NCBI GenBank assembly: GCA_004322275.1 | Contig: SCTA01000007.1 | Location: 50,456-114,455, forward strand | DNA length: 64,000 nt | Source of the DNA: a bacterium | Lineage (GTDB): Bacteria > Desulfobacterota > Deferrisomatia > Deferrisomatales > BM512 | Direction: 5' to 3' | In this document: positions 41,831 through 55,335 of the stretch, piece by piece | Layout: the number at the start of each line of letters is the position of its first letter | Numbering within the stretch: position 1 is the first letter of the stretch | Made by a program: the position numbers and the translations under genes | The notes under the pieces: model-generated | The model's database searches: none | What the model saw: the letters and a program-made list of their open reading frames with translations, nothing else | What the model was told of the DNA's origin: nothing

Positions 41831-43243
41831 TTACTTGTCTTTTTTGGGGAGCTTGACGAGGACGAAGAGGGTGTTTTCGCCGCGCTTGACGAGGAGGAGT
41901 ATCGAACCTTTGCCGCTCTTTTTGGCTTCGCTTATCTCGTCCTGGAGCTGCTTCATCTTGGAGACTGCGGTCTGGTTGATCTCGATGATGATGTCTCCGC
42001 GACGAAGTCCCGCTTCCTGCGCGGCGCTGCCGCCTTCCACGTCGGTTATTACGAGCCCTTCTTTCGTGTCGATGTTGAGGGCTTCGCGAAGTTCCGGCGT
42101 TATCTCCTGAACCACCATTCCTATAGTCTGTTTGCCCACTTCCTGAGCGGCGGCGGCCTCGCCCTCCATCTCGCCCAGCGTCGCGGTCAGCTTTTTCTTC
42201 TCGCCCTTCCGAAGAATCGTCATCTCCACAACCGCGCCGGGGGCGTGGCTCGCCACCATGAAGGGGAGCTGCTTTGAATTCTTGATCGGCTTGCCGTCGA
42301 ATTCGAGGATTACGTCTCCGCGCTCAAGACCGGATTTTTGCGCCGGGCCCTTGTCGAGAACGTCCGACACGAGAGCGCCCGCGGGTTCGGTAAGGTTAAG
42401 CGAGTCGGCAATCTCCTCGGTAAGGTCCTGAATCATCACGCCCAGCCAGGCGCGGGTGACCTTGCCGCTGGATTTGAGCTGGGAGATTACGGATTTGGCC
42501 ATGTTTATCGGGATGGCGAAGCCGATTCCGGCGCCCTGAGTGTTTTTCGCGGCGTTTATGCCGATTACGCGCCCCTTGATGTCGAAGAGAGGGCCGCCGG
42601 AATTGCCGAAATTGATGTCGGCGTCGGTCTGGAGGAAGCTGTCGTAGGGACCCATGCCGATTATGCGCTCTTTGGCGCTGATAATACCGGCTGTTACCGA
42701 GTGGCCGAGGCCGAAGGGGTTGCCGATGGCGAGCACCCAGTCGCCTACGCGCACGGTTTCGCTGTCGCCGGGCTTTACGGGTTTCAGCACGTATTTGCCC
42801 GGATCGATCTTCAATACCGCCACGTCTGTCTTCGGATCGGCGCCGACTACCTTGGCCTCGAACTTTTTACCCTCGGAAAGGCGGACTATGACCTCGTCCG
42901 CTCCCTCGACGACGTGATTGTTGGTGATGATGTAGCCGCTCTCGTCCCAGATGAAGCCGCTGCCGAGGCTCTGCGTTTTCCGGCTGCCGTTTTCTTCGCC
43001 CTGTCCGCCGAAATGCTTGAAAAAATCGTCGCCGAAAAATTCGCGGAAGGGGTCCAGCCTGCCGCCGGGCATGGAGGGCATGCGGAATTTCTCCGTCTTG
43101 GTCGTCGAGATGTTGACTACCGAGGGGGTAAGGTTTTCCGCCAGGTCCGCGAAGGAGTCGGGCGCGGGCGCCGCCGAGGCGACGGTGGTGACAAAAAAGG
43201 CCGCGGCCACCGCCAGCGCGGTTGAGAGTGTTTTGATCTTCAT
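41831..43243 (-). CDS. degP: periplasmic serine protease DegP/HtrA
   Basis: 470 residues. A signal peptide (about residues 1-24, ending ASA) leads to a trypsin-like domain with the triad His in TNNHVVEGA, Asp in DPKTDVAVLKID and Ser in NFGNSGGPLFDI. Two PDZ domains follow (about 270-355 and 375-465; GALVSDVLDKGPAQKSGL and GLVITDVEGGSAAQEAGL). It degrades or refolds misfolded envelope proteins. The full double-PDZ form suggests a DegP/DegQ type rather than DegS. Confidence 0.96.
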   Translation of the reverse strand: MKIKTLSTALAVAAAFFVTTVASAAPAPDSFADLAENLTPSVVNISTTKTEKFRMPSMPGGRLDPFREFFGDDFFKHFGGQGEENGSRKTQSLGSGFIWDESGYIITNNHVVEGADEVIVRLSEGKKFEAKVVGADPKTDVAVLKIDPGKYVLKPVKPGDSETVRVGDWVLAIGNPFGLGHSVTAGIISAKERIIGMGPYDSFLQTDADINFGNSGGPLFDIKGRVIGINAAKNTQGAGIGFAIPINMAKSVISQLKSSGKVTRAWLGVMIQDLTEEIADSLNLTEPAGALVSDVLDKGPAQKSGLERGDVILEFDGKPIKNSKQLPFMVASHAPGAVVEMTILRKGEKKKLTATLGEMEGEAAAAQEVGKQTIGMVVQEITPELREALNIDTKEGLVITDVEGGSAAQEAGLRRGDIIIEINQTAVSKMKQLQDEISEAKKSGKGSILLLVKRGENTLFVLVKLPKKDK

Positions 43244-43298
43244 CTAAAAGACCTCCGGTTTATGGTTCACTCGAAGTTTCCCGTAGAAGAGAAAACTT

Positions 43299-43487
43299 TC
43301 ATTGCTGCCCCTTGTCAGGGAGGATATCGGTGTCGACCTCTTCGTCGTCCTCTACGGCGTCTATCCTGTACTTTTCATTCAGCCAGTTGCCGAAATCTAG
43401 CATTTTGCAGCGTTCGGAGCAAAAAGGCCTCCAGGAATTTCCTTCCCATTCGACGATTTTTTTACACGCGGGGCATTTGGCTTTCAT
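43299..43487 (-). CDS. yacG: zinc-binding DNA gyrase inhibitor YacG
   Basis: 62 residues. CPACKKIVEW and RPFCSERCKMLDFGNWLNEKY contain the four zinc cysteines and the DFGNWL signature of YacG, which binds gyrase B and blocks DNA binding. The acidic tail EDDEEVDTDI fits the family. It lies between clpB and htrA on the same strand, with small gaps on both sides. Confidence 0.92.
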   Translation of the reverse strand: MKAKCPACKKIVEWEGNSWRPFCSERCKMLDFGNWLNEKYRIDAVEDDEEVDTDILPDKGQQ

Positions 43488-43563
43488 TTCGTTCCTTCAC
43501 TGCAACAAGCATCCGTTTGACGGACCCTGATTATACAAGGTTTACCTGTCCGGCCTTTAAAAT

Positions 43564-46179
<2,616 letters not shown>

Positions 46180-46305
46180 AGTATCTCTCCGTGTTGGCAA
46201 TAACCTGTGGTTTAAAAGTTAAGTCCGCTTTTTGAAAAGACAAGTTGTTTGCCCTCTGTTAATATCCTTGACCCATGAATCCTGGGATTGAGAAAAGAAA
46301 TAACC

Positions 46306-47481
46306 ATGAGCGATAAAAAAGATTGCGGCTGCAACTCCGGCTGCGGAGCGGAAAAGAAAGTCCCCTCCGGAAAGCCCGTCCTCCTGAAAATGGCGGATTC
46401 GGACAGCGCTCCTTTGGTTGACCTTCGGGAAAGCCGCTGGGAGCCGCACAAACAGACCTTTGTTACCGGGTCCGTCGAAACGCCGGCGGGCTCTGTCCCC
46501 ATCGTCTCGCACGAGATTACCTCCGGGGACCGTCTCGGAACGTTTTCGGTAAGGCTCGGAATCGGAAGGGACAGCTACACCGTGGTGCCGGGGCTGTACT
46601 CCTTCGGCTCTCCGGACGAACACTCGCCCCTCGTCGCCACCTGTAACTACAAGCTCACCTTCGACCTTCTCAGAAGGGAGTGGAAGGGGCTGGACCTCTG
46701 GGTTCTTGCGCTCGACACCAAGGGGATAAACGTTTGGTGCGCGGCGGGGAAGGGAACCTTCGGGACACAGGAGCTTCTTTCCCGCATGGGAAAGGCGGGC
46801 GTGGACAGGATCGTCGCCCACCGGGAGGTTGTCCTTCCGCAGCTCGGGGCTAGCGGCGTAAACGCCCACGAGGTCAGGAAGGGGAGCGGTTTTCGGGTCT
46901 TCTACGGCCCCGTTAGGGCGGACGACCTGAAAACGTATCTCGACGCGGGGAAAAAGGCCACTCCAGCAATGAGAAGGGTGACCTTCACCACCGTCGAGAG
47001 GCTGATACTGATCCCCGTGGAGCTTTCCCTCCTCTTTAAGTATTCGCTCTGGATTCTTCCGGCCGGGTTCGCCCTCTCGGGCATCTCAAAGGAAATATGG
47101 TCGCCGGAAGCGGCGTGGGCGCGGGGATGGCTTTTTGCCGCAAGCGTGGGCGCGGGGGCTTTCGCGGGCGCTTTCCTGACGCCCCTTCTCCTTCCCTGGC
47201 TACCGGGAAAGTCCTTTTCCGTCCGGGGAATCTTCGCGGGGCTCGCCACGACCGTAGGGGCGGCGTTGCTCCTCTCCGGTTCGATGGTTATCTTGGAAAG
47301 AACAGGCTTCGTCCTCATGGGAACGGCGGTAGCCTCCTTCGCGGCGATGAACTTTACCGGCGCGACTCCGATAACCTCCCCTACGGGGGTTGAAAAGGAG
47401 ATGAGGCGGTTCCTGCCGGTACAGCTCATGGCGGCGGCGGCGGGTCTTATAGCCTGGATTGGTGGCGGATTTTTCCGCTGA
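46306..47481 (+). CDS. hgcA: mercury-methylating corrinoid protein HgcA
   Basis: 391 residues. The cap-helix motif NVWCAAGK at residues 142-149, with Cys145 as the cobalt ligand, is the hallmark of HgcA and absent from ordinary corrinoid iron-sulfur proteins. Residues ~40-190 are the corrinoid-binding domain; four or five membrane helices occupy ~215-391. The protein transfers a methyl group from methylcorrinoid to mercury(II). A cysteine-rich N-terminus (CGCNSGCG, residues 7-14) precedes the domain. ATG at 46306 is preferred over TTG at 46288. The partner hgcB starts 13 bases downstream. Confidence 0.96.
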   Translation: MSDKKDCGCNSGCGAEKKVPSGKPVLLKMADSDSAPLVDLRESRWEPHKQTFVTGSVETPAGSVPIVSHEITSGDRLGTFSVRLGIGRDSYTVVPGLYSFGSPDEHSPLVATCNYKLTFDLLRREWKGLDLWVLALDTKGINVWCAAGKGTFGTQELLSRMGKAGVDRIVAHREVVLPQLGASGVNAHEVRKGSGFRVFYGPVRADDLKTYLDAGKKATPAMRRVTFTTVERLILIPVELSLLFKYSLWILPAGFALSGISKEIWSPEAAWARGWLFAASVGAGAFAGAFLTPLLLPWLPGKSFSVRGIFAGLATTVGAALLLSGSMVILERTGFVLMGTAVASFAAMNFTGATPITSPTGVEKEMRRFLPVQLMAAAAGLIAWIGGGFFR

Positions 47482-47494
47482 GAAGGATATTACC

Positions 47495-47782
47495 GTGAGT
47501 CTTGATTATCTGGGTGTCTCCACCCTCGGATTTGACAGGGAGAAATGCGTGGGTTGCCTCATGTGCATCGACGTCTGCCCGCACGGCGTCTTCGTCGCCG
47601 AGGGGCGGGCGGTGAAGGTCGAGAACGGGAAAAAGTGCATGGAGTGCGGCGCCTGCGTCAAAAACTGCCCGGCGGGGGCTGTCAGCGTGAAGCCCGGCGT
47701 CGGCTGCGCGGAGGCCATACTTACCGGCTGGATTAAGGGCGGCCCGCCCCAATGCGGCTGCTCCGGCTCCGGCTGCTGCTGA
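47495..47782 (+). CDS. hgcB: HgcB, 2[4Fe-4S] ferredoxin partner of HgcA
   Basis: 95 residues. CVGCLMCIDVCP (18-29) and CMECGACVKNCP (48-59) are the two 4Fe-4S motifs. CMECGA is the form typical of HgcB. Cys71 and the vicinal C-terminal pair Cys94-Cys95, thought to bind mercury, are also present; CGCSGSGCC closes the protein. It reduces the HgcA corrinoid for remethylation and may hand over mercury. GTG at 47495 follows AAGGA by eight bases; a frame start at 47459 would lie inside hgcA. Confidence 0.95.
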   Translation: MSLDYLGVSTLGFDREKCVGCLMCIDVCPHGVFVAEGRAVKVENGKKCMECGACVKNCPAGAVSVKPGVGCAEAILTGWIKGGPPQCGCSGSGCC

Positions 47783-47804
47783 CCCGCCGCATCGGAATAA
47801 ATCA

Positions 47805-48197
47805 ATGTTCCCTTTGATTCTCCTCCTCTTCCTTGCGGTGCCCGCAGCCGAAATCTACGTTCTCATAAAGGTAGGCTCGCTTATAGGCGCGCTGGACACT
47901 TTTTTGCTCGTGCTGGCTATGGGGGCCTTCGGCGCTTTCTACGCGAGGCGCGAAGGGCTGAGCCTTCTTCGGCGCATCCAGAGGGAGACGAGCGAGGGGC
48001 GGATGCCCGGCGGCGCCCTCATCGACGGGGCGCTTCTCCTCGCGGGCGGTGTGCTCCTTATTACTCCGGGGTTTATAACCGACGTTATCGGAATAACATT
48101 CATCTTTCCTCCTACCCGAGCGCTCTGGAAGCGAGGTTTCGCCCTCTGGCTCAAGCGCAAGTTCGAGCGCGGCGAAATCGTCTTTAGGCGCTATTAA
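47805..48197 (+). CDS. fxsA: FxsA family membrane protein
   Basis: 130 residues. Three hydrophobic segments, the start FPLILLLFLAVPAAEIYVLIKVG, a central GGALIDGALLLAGGVLLITPGFITDVIG block and a basic tail with WLKRKFERGE identify FxsA. The E. coli protein reduces F-exclusion by phage T7; the general role is unknown. It lies 22 bases after hgcB and is probably co-transcribed, without an obvious link to mercury. Confidence 0.9.
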   Translation: MFPLILLLFLAVPAAEIYVLIKVGSLIGALDTFLLVLAMGAFGAFYARREGLSLLRRIQRETSEGRMPGGALIDGALLLAGGVLLITPGFITDVIGITFIFPPTRALWKRGFALWLKRKFERGEIVFRRY

Positions 48198-48215
48198 TCC
48201 TTTCAGGGGCCTTGG

Positions 48216-50179
<1,964 letters not shown>

Positions 50180-50183
<4 letters not shown>

Positions 50184-50935
50184 CCCCTGCAGCCGGTGAA
50201 GAGGAAGGTGGTGCGAGGCAGGCCCTCGCCTTCATAATAAAAGCGGGCTCCGTGCCTCTTTTCTCGGGCAAAGCTTCGCTCTGGGTCGAGGCGCTCCGGG
50301 ACGGCGACCCCCTTGACTCCGCGAGACTGCTTGAGTTTTCAGCCCGCTTTTCGAGGCAGGACTCTATCGGCAAGGCGGTCTTTATGCCGCTTCTGGATTA
50401 CAGGGCGATCTTCGAGAGGGTGGGAAATTCGCGGATGGCTTCGATTCTCGACTCCGCGAGGTCGGAGAACCTCTGCGCCGCCCTGCTTTTTCTGGAGGAC
50501 GCGGGCCCGCCGAGAGGCCCCGAAACCCTGGGCAATCCTCCTGACCCGATTACCGAGCAGATGTCGCTCGGCCACAAAAAGACGGCTGTGAGGGGGCTTC
50601 GCTCCCCGCTTCTTGAGAGGCTCTTGAAAGACCCCGACGAGAGGGTTGTCAGGGAGGCGCTCCGGAATCCGAGGCTTCGCGAGAGCGAGGTAGTGGCCAT
50701 CGCGAGCCGCAGGCCCTGCCCAGAAGAGGTCTTTTACCTTCTCGCGGCTTCGCCGGGGTGGATCGCCCGCCCGGCGGTGGAGCGGGCGGTTCTCTTCAAC
50801 CCCTATGCTCCCGTCAGGCTGGCGACTCTGCTGCTGGTCTGCCAGCCGTCGCAGGTTCTTCTTGAGGTCATAAATGATAACGGGCTCCATCCGTCGGTGC
50901 GTGATGGAGCCCGTGAAATTCTTGCCTGGACATGA
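50180..50935 (+). CDS. hypothetical protein with HEAT-like helical repeats
   Basis: 251 residues, soluble. The central and C-terminal region has repeated helical units (LLERLLKDPDERVVREALRN, LRESEVVAIASRRP, PSVRDGAREILAW) typical of HEAT/ARM-like solenoids, a protein-binding scaffold. No catalytic motif is seen. ATG overlaps the ABC-F stop, so it is co-translated. A perfect 11-base inverted repeat occurs in the last 20 codons (50880-50914). Confidence 0.6.
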
Positions 50936-51089
50936 AAAACTGCTGCGAGGACCGTTTACGTCGTCGCGTGCTCACTCGAAACTCGCCTAACCCTTTGTTA
51001 TGTCTCGCTTCTCGCTGTGCGGCTCCTTGTAACCGGTCCTTCTCGCGACGTTTTTCAAAAAGACCGCAAGCTGGTTTCTCGCGAACCTT

Positions 51090-51374
51090 TTAGGCGGACT
51101 TTTCTTCCTTGGTGGCCGTGGCGCTCTTCTGTCCGCCGATTTCTTCGATAATCTTTTTGTTCTCTTCGATGGCCTTTTTGGCTTTGTCTAGCCTCTGGGC
51201 CTTGTCTTCGAGATCGGCTATCTCTTCTTCGTCGGGGTTGTTGAGGCCCTTCTTGAAACTTCTTACACCCTTGCCGATGCCCGCCATCATCTCGGGGATC
51301 TTCTTCCCGCCGAAGACGAGTAAGACAATGATGAGGATGAGTATTAATTCCTGACTTCCCGGCATGCTGAACAT
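51090..51374 (-). CDS. tatA: Sec-independent translocase subunit TatA
   Basis: 94 residues. A short periplasmic start, one membrane helix (ELILILIIVLLVFG), the hinge GGKKIPEM and an amphipathic helix (GIGKGVRSFKKGLNN) are typical of TatA, which forms the pore for folded proteins. A charged tail follows. It could serve as TatA/E or as a combined TatA/B; TatC is not in the window. ATG at 51374 is preceded by GGAG at good spacing. Confidence 0.93.
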   Translation of the reverse strand: MFSMPGSQELILILIIVLLVFGGKKIPEMMAGIGKGVRSFKKGLNNPDEEEIADLEDKAQRLDKAKKAIEENKKIIEEIGGQKSATATKEEKSA

Positions 51375-51446
51375 GAAATTACTCCGTTACTGATGGTTGT
51401 TTTTGCTTAACTATATAAAGTTACCACAGTATTTGCGGGTGTTCAA

Positions 51447-52838
51447 TTAATAGTCGTGATACTTGTCGAGGTTCTGAAACCTGGTGTAATTGCCGTCGAA
51501 GCGAAGCTCCACGGTTCCTGTGGGGCCGTTTCTCTGTTTTCCGATGATTATCTCGGCCTTGCCCTTGATGTCGTCGGGTACGTCGCCGTCCCCGCCCTTC
51601 TTCTTTATCTCGCTTCTGGCGTAGATTTCTTCACGGTAGACGAACATGATTACGTCGGCGTCCTGCTCGATGGCGCCCGATTCGCGAAGGTCGGAGATGA
51701 GGGGGCGCTTGTCCGGCCTCGATTCGACGCTGCGGTTGAGCTGGCTCAGCGCGATGACGGGTATGTTCAGCTCCTTGGCGAGAGCCTTTAACGACCGCGA
51801 AATCTCGCTTATCTCCTGCTCGCGCATGTCATATTTGCCCTTGGCGCGCATGAGCTGGAGGTAATCGACGATTACAAGCTTTATCTTGTGCTCCTTGAAG
51901 AGCCTTCGCGCCCTGGCGCGAAGCTCGTAGGTGGATATCGCCGGGGTGTCGTCGATGAAGATGGGCGATTCGGCCAGCACTCCGGCGGCCCGGGAGAGCT
52001 TGGGCCAGTCTTCGTCGGAGAGCATGCCGCGCCGCAAATTCTGTGAATTTATCCGCGCCTCGGAGGACATGAGGCGCATGACAAGCTGGTCGCGGCTCAT
52101 TTCAAGGCTGAAAAAGGCCACGGCGTGATTTTCTTTGCCCGAGGCGTGCTGCGCGACGTTGAGGACGAAGGAGGTCTTTCCCATGCCGGGACGGCCCGCG
52201 ACGATAATAAGGTCGGAGGGCTGGAGTCCGGCGAGGAGGTCGTCGAGTTCGTAAAAACCGGTCGGCACGCCTGTTATCATCTCCTTGCGGGAGTGAAGCT
52301 CTTCGAGCTTTTTCAGCGAGCCCTTGACCAGTTCCTTCATGGTGGGCAGGGAGGAGCCCATTTCCTTCGAGGCCACGTCCAGAATCGCCTGCTCGGAGCG
52401 GTCGATGTACTCCTCGACGTCGCTTGCCGAGCCGTAACCTTCCTCCGCTATCTTGTTGGCTGCCTGTATGAGCCTGCGGAGAACGGCCAGCTTTCGCACG
52501 ATTTCAGCGTAGTGTACGGCGTGCGCCACCGAGGGGACCTGACTGGTGAGCTCGGTTAGATAGGAGGTTCCGCCGATCTTTTCGAGGTCTCCGGAGGAGC
52601 GAAGCGCATCGACGAGAGTAACCAGATCGATAGGATCGCCGCGGTCGCTCATGGTGAGCATCACGTCGAAGAGAAGCTGGTGGCCGGAGCGGTAGAAGTC
52701 TTCCTTGTCGAGGATTTCGACTACGGGCGAGAGGATTTCGTTGTTCAGCAGAATCGCCCCAAGGGTCGCGCACTCCGCCTCGATATTGTGGGGCGGAACC
52801 TTCAGATAGGAGACCGCGGCGTTACTTTGCACGTCCAT
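51447..52838 (-). CDS. dnaB: replicative DNA helicase DnaB
   Basis: 463 residues. The N-terminal domain (VPPHNIEAECATLGAILLN) binds primase. The RecA-like motor has Walker A VAGRPGMGKTSF at about residues 215-226, VIVDYLQLMR (Walker B) and LSQLNRSVESRPDKRP. It unwinds the fork ahead of the replisome. No intein. It lies 53 bases after rplI, in the widespread rpsF-rpsR-rplI-dnaB order. Confidence 0.97.
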   Translation of the reverse strand: MDVQSNAAVSYLKVPPHNIEAECATLGAILLNNEILSPVVEILDKEDFYRSGHQLLFDVMLTMSDRGDPIDLVTLVDALRSSGDLEKIGGTSYLTELTSQVPSVAHAVHYAEIVRKLAVLRRLIQAANKIAEEGYGSASDVEEYIDRSEQAILDVASKEMGSSLPTMKELVKGSLKKLEELHSRKEMITGVPTGFYELDDLLAGLQPSDLIIVAGRPGMGKTSFVLNVAQHASGKENHAVAFFSLEMSRDQLVMRLMSSEARINSQNLRRGMLSDEDWPKLSRAAGVLAESPIFIDDTPAISTYELRARARRLFKEHKIKLVIVDYLQLMRAKGKYDMREQEISEISRSLKALAKELNIPVIALSQLNRSVESRPDKRPLISDLRESGAIEQDADVIMFVYREEIYARSEIKKKGGDGDVPDDIKGKAEIIIGKQRNGPTGTVELRFDGNYTRFQNLDKYHDY

Positions 52839-52856
52839 GGGGCTTTCGGGAAATAA

Positions 52857-52882
52857 GGGGCGGAGGTGTTACCCCCCGCCCC
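52857..52882 (-). other. GC hairpin between rplI and dnaB
   Basis: GGGGCGG (52857-52863) pairs with CCGCCCC (52876-52882) around 12 bases. On the minus strand it is followed by TTATTT, a weak tract, so it may attenuate rather than fully end transcription into dnaB. Confidence 0.55.
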
Positions 52883-52891
52883 GTTGACTTC

Positions 52892-53341
52892 TTACTTTTC
52901 TTCGGTGACCGTTACCTTGATGTTCGAGCGTATTCCACCATCGAGCTTGATTGCAACATCAAACTCACCGACGTGCTTGATGGGGTTCTCGATGTGGATC
53001 TGCTTGCGGCTGACCGCGACGTAACCCTTGTCGTGGATGGCTTTCTCCAGATCCAGGGGGGTGACGGAGCCGAAGATGCGGCTGCCGTCGGCGGTCTTGC
53101 GGGCGAAGGAGAGGGAGATGCCGGACAGTTCTTTGGCAAGAGCCTCGGCCTGATCGGTAACGCGGCGTCTCTTCGCTTCGAGGGCCTTTTTCTGATGGGT
53201 GATGGCGTTCACCTTCTTGGTGTCGGCGATGGAAGCCATACCCTGGGGGATCAGGAAATTTCTACCGTAACCATCCTTTACCGTGACGATGTCGCCGACG
53301 GTGCCGAGGTTTTCAACGGATTCGAGAAGGATAATTTTCAT
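52892..53341 (-). CDS. rplI: 50S ribosomal protein L9
   Basis: 149 residues. The N-terminal MKIILLESVENLGTVGDIVT and VKDGYGRNFLIPQGMA match the L9 signature (G-x(2)-[GN]-x(4)-V-x(2)-G...NFLxPxGxA). The long connecting helix and the C-terminal rRNA-binding domain (IFGSVTPLDLEKAI) are present. AAGGAGAA precedes the ATG. Confidence 0.98.
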   Translation of the reverse strand: MKIILLESVENLGTVGDIVTVKDGYGRNFLIPQGMASIADTKKVNAITHQKKALEAKRRRVTDQAEALAKELSGISLSFARKTADGSRIFGSVTPLDLEKAIHDKGYVAVSRKQIHIENPIKHVGEFDVAIKLDGGIRSNIKVTVTEEK

Positions 53342-53392
53342 CGGTTCTTCTCCTTTGGAATAGAACTCGTATAACTCGTTATAACTTTAGTT

Positions 53393-54334
53393 TCAATTTA
53401 CAGCCGGGGGAACGATTCTGGAGCGGAAATCCGCCCACAGGTCGAAAGCCCCGAGCGCCGCGACCATAATGGGCGCGACGGGCATGTTGAGTATTATTAT
53501 CGCATACACCGGCCAGCTTATGAGTCGCGGGGTTTTGCGCGTCTCAAAGAGAAAATGGACGATTGCGATACCCTGAAAGAAGTAAACCGTCGCCACCGGG
53601 ATTAGGATGTTTATCCCCGCGTCCCGAAGCTCGCCTTCACCGAGCGCCGTCAGCGCCCCGGAGGCTATGAGAACCCAGATCAGATTCGCCGGGAGCCTCA
53701 TAAGCCGCCAGTCCGTCAGGACTTCTTCACGTTTTTTCAAAACCGAGCGGAGCAGCATGGTGTTCGCCCAGCCCACCATCAGCGAGAGCGCCGCCAGTAT
53801 TCCGGGAAAGCTGCGGACCACGAAGGCCGCCGCCGATTCCAGCCTCTCCTGAAAGAGAGCTACCTCGTCGGCGGATATTTCGGAGAGTTCCTCCGAAAAG
53901 GTCTTCCCGATCTGAGCTTTCCATTCCCCCGCCACGGCTGCGATAAACTCTCCGGGAGGCTGCGAGGCCGAGTTGGCCAGCACCGCCAGGAGGAGCAGGG
54001 TGGCGAAGCAGGATATTGCGGCGAATCCGCCTATGGTTTTTTCCGGCGTCCACCCCTTTTTGACGCCGTAACCGATTATAAAAGCCCCCAGCCCGAACTG
54101 CGCGAAGTAGGCTATCGCTTCCGCCGGCGCGAAGAACGAGATGAGGGCGGCGGACATAACCGCCATCAGCGCCGCATTCGCGGCAGTGCCTCTCCACGCC
54201 AGAAGGGCGAGCGGAAGAGGACAAAAGAGCGCGGCGGCCATCCCCGCGGGAACCACGAGGGAGAGGGAATAAAGCCCTCCCGAGAAAAGCGCCGCCACAG
54301 CGCTCTGGATAACGGCTTCCTTGCGGGAAATCAA
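53393..54334 (-). CDS. DUF2232 (YybS-like) membrane protein
   Basis: 313 residues with about eight hydrophobic segments. Its position between rpsR and rplI, the length and the pattern of a central soluble loop (about residues 130-170) match the YybS/DUF2232 family. These proteins have been compared with S-component-like transporter subunits, but no substrate is known. ATG overlaps the rpsR stop by four bases, so it is translationally coupled to the ribosomal gene. Confidence 0.85.
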   Translation of the reverse strand: MISRKEAVIQSAVAALFSGGLYSLSLVVPAGMAAALFCPLPLALLAWRGTAANAALMAVMSAALISFFAPAEAIAYFAQFGLGAFIIGYGVKKGWTPEKTIGGFAAISCFATLLLLAVLANSASQPPGEFIAAVAGEWKAQIGKTFSEELSEISADEVALFQERLESAAAFVVRSFPGILAALSLMVGWANTMLLRSVLKKREEVLTDWRLMRLPANLIWVLIASGALTALGEGELRDAGINILIPVATVYFFQGIAIVHFLFETRKTPRLISWPVYAIIILNMPVAPIMVAALGAFDLWADFRSRIVPPAVN

Positions 54335-54564
54335 CCCGAAAGGTTGCTCGTGAAGGGAAGCAGCGCCACGTTGCGGGCGCGTTTAATCTCAAGAGCCAGA
54401 ACTCTCTGGTGGAAAGAGCAGGTTCCGCTGATGCGGCAGGGCACTATCTTGCCGCGATCGGTGATGAACTGGTTGAGGAGCAGCGGCTCCTTGTAGGTAA
54501 GGGGCATATCGGGGTGTGCGCAAAAGCGGCAAACCTTACGGCGACGTCCGCGTTTGAAAGCCAT
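54331..54564 (-). CDS. rpsR: 30S ribosomal protein S18
   Basis: 77 residues. KVCRFC at residues 10-15, [19 protein letters not shown] and [21 protein letters not shown] match S18, which pairs with S6 on the platform. The cysteines CRFC, C43 and C49 suggest the zinc-binding paralogue form (C+). Preceded by GGAG in the leader. Confidence 0.98.
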   Translation of the reverse strand: MAFKRGRRRKVCRFCAHPDMPLTYKEPLLLNQFITDRGKIVPCRISGTCSFHQRVLALEIKRARNVALLPFTSNLSG

Positions 54565-54603
54565 GTCAAATCTCCTTGGAAATATTTAAAAGCAGTTTCA
54601 GGT

Positions 54604-55041
54604 TTAGTTTTCGTCTTCGCCTGCGAATTCGTCTTCTTCCTCTTCCTCTTCATCCTTGATGAGGTCGGGGAGAACGGGAGGCTTCGAGGGGGCAACGGCG
54701 CTGACCTGCTCCTCGATCTCGGGGAGGGTGGAGGGGTCGATGCCCTCTGCAAGCTTGACGGCCTGAAACTTGATGACCACGTCCAGAAGGTTGAGCTGAC
54801 GCGCCATGCTGGTGGCGACGGAGCCCTCGCCCGCGAATTCGAGCAGGAGGTACCAGGCTTTCTTCTGACGCTTGACCTCAAAAGCCGTGTCGCGGATGCC
54901 CCAGCGTTCGGTCTTGAGCATCCTGCCTCCGGCGTCGATGACGAAGCCTCGGCAACGGTTGATGAGGTCCTCGGTCCCTTCGGTGCCCAGATTGGGATCC
55001 ATCAGGATGAGAATTTCGTACTTTCTCCAGGGTGTCGGCAT
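54604..55041 (-). CDS. rpsF: 30S ribosomal protein S6
   Basis: 145 residues. KYEILILMDPNLG and IDAGGRMLKTERWGIRDTAFEVKRQKKAWYLL identify S6. The last 25 residues form an acidic extension (KDEEEEEEDEF) far beyond the core fold, of the kind that receives glutamate residues from RimK in E. coli. AAGGAG precedes the ATG. It heads the rpsF-rpsR-DUF2232-rplI-dnaB transcript. Confidence 0.98.
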   Translation of the reverse strand: MPTPWRKYEILILMDPNLGTEGTEDLINRCRGFVIDAGGRMLKTERWGIRDTAFEVKRQKKAWYLLLEFAGEGSVATSMARQLNLLDVVIKFQAVKLAEGIDPSTLPEIEEQVSAVAPSKPPVLPDLIKDEEEEEEDEFAGEDEN

Positions 55042-55177
55042 AACTGTTTTCTCCTTCAGAGTCTCTATCGCCCTTTCGGGCGCAAGGAGGGTTTAAGCGC
55101 ATTTTACGCGCAAAAAGCCATGAGGTTTTGACGCCCCTGACCTTTCGCGCAAAACGCGCCGGGTTGAGAGACGCTAC

Positions 55178-55206
55178 TATATACAGAAACGGAAGAAATA
55201 ATGCAA
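55178..55206 (-). promoter_or_regulatory. candidate rpsF promoter
   Basis: On the minus strand TTGCAT (55201-55206) is followed after 17 bases by TATATA (55178-55183), in the leader about 137 bases before rpsF. The -35 match is partial; the spacing and AT-rich -10 support it. Confidence 0.5.
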
Positions 55207-55335
55207 GACGTGACGGATAAATTCCTTTCCCTGGGATGAGCGTCGCCACTCTCTTTGGGAGAGACTATTCGAGAGCGGAAGTTTCTTTACAAAACACTCG
55301 TGCGGAGTCATTCTTTTCAGCGACTGGAGGTGTGC

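Noticed and set aside
50936..51089. Gene-free gap between the HEAT-like gene and tatA as a further copy of the hairpin repeat
   Set aside because: It contains GC-rich short inversions but lacks the GTAG/CTAC core and the ordered flanking elements.
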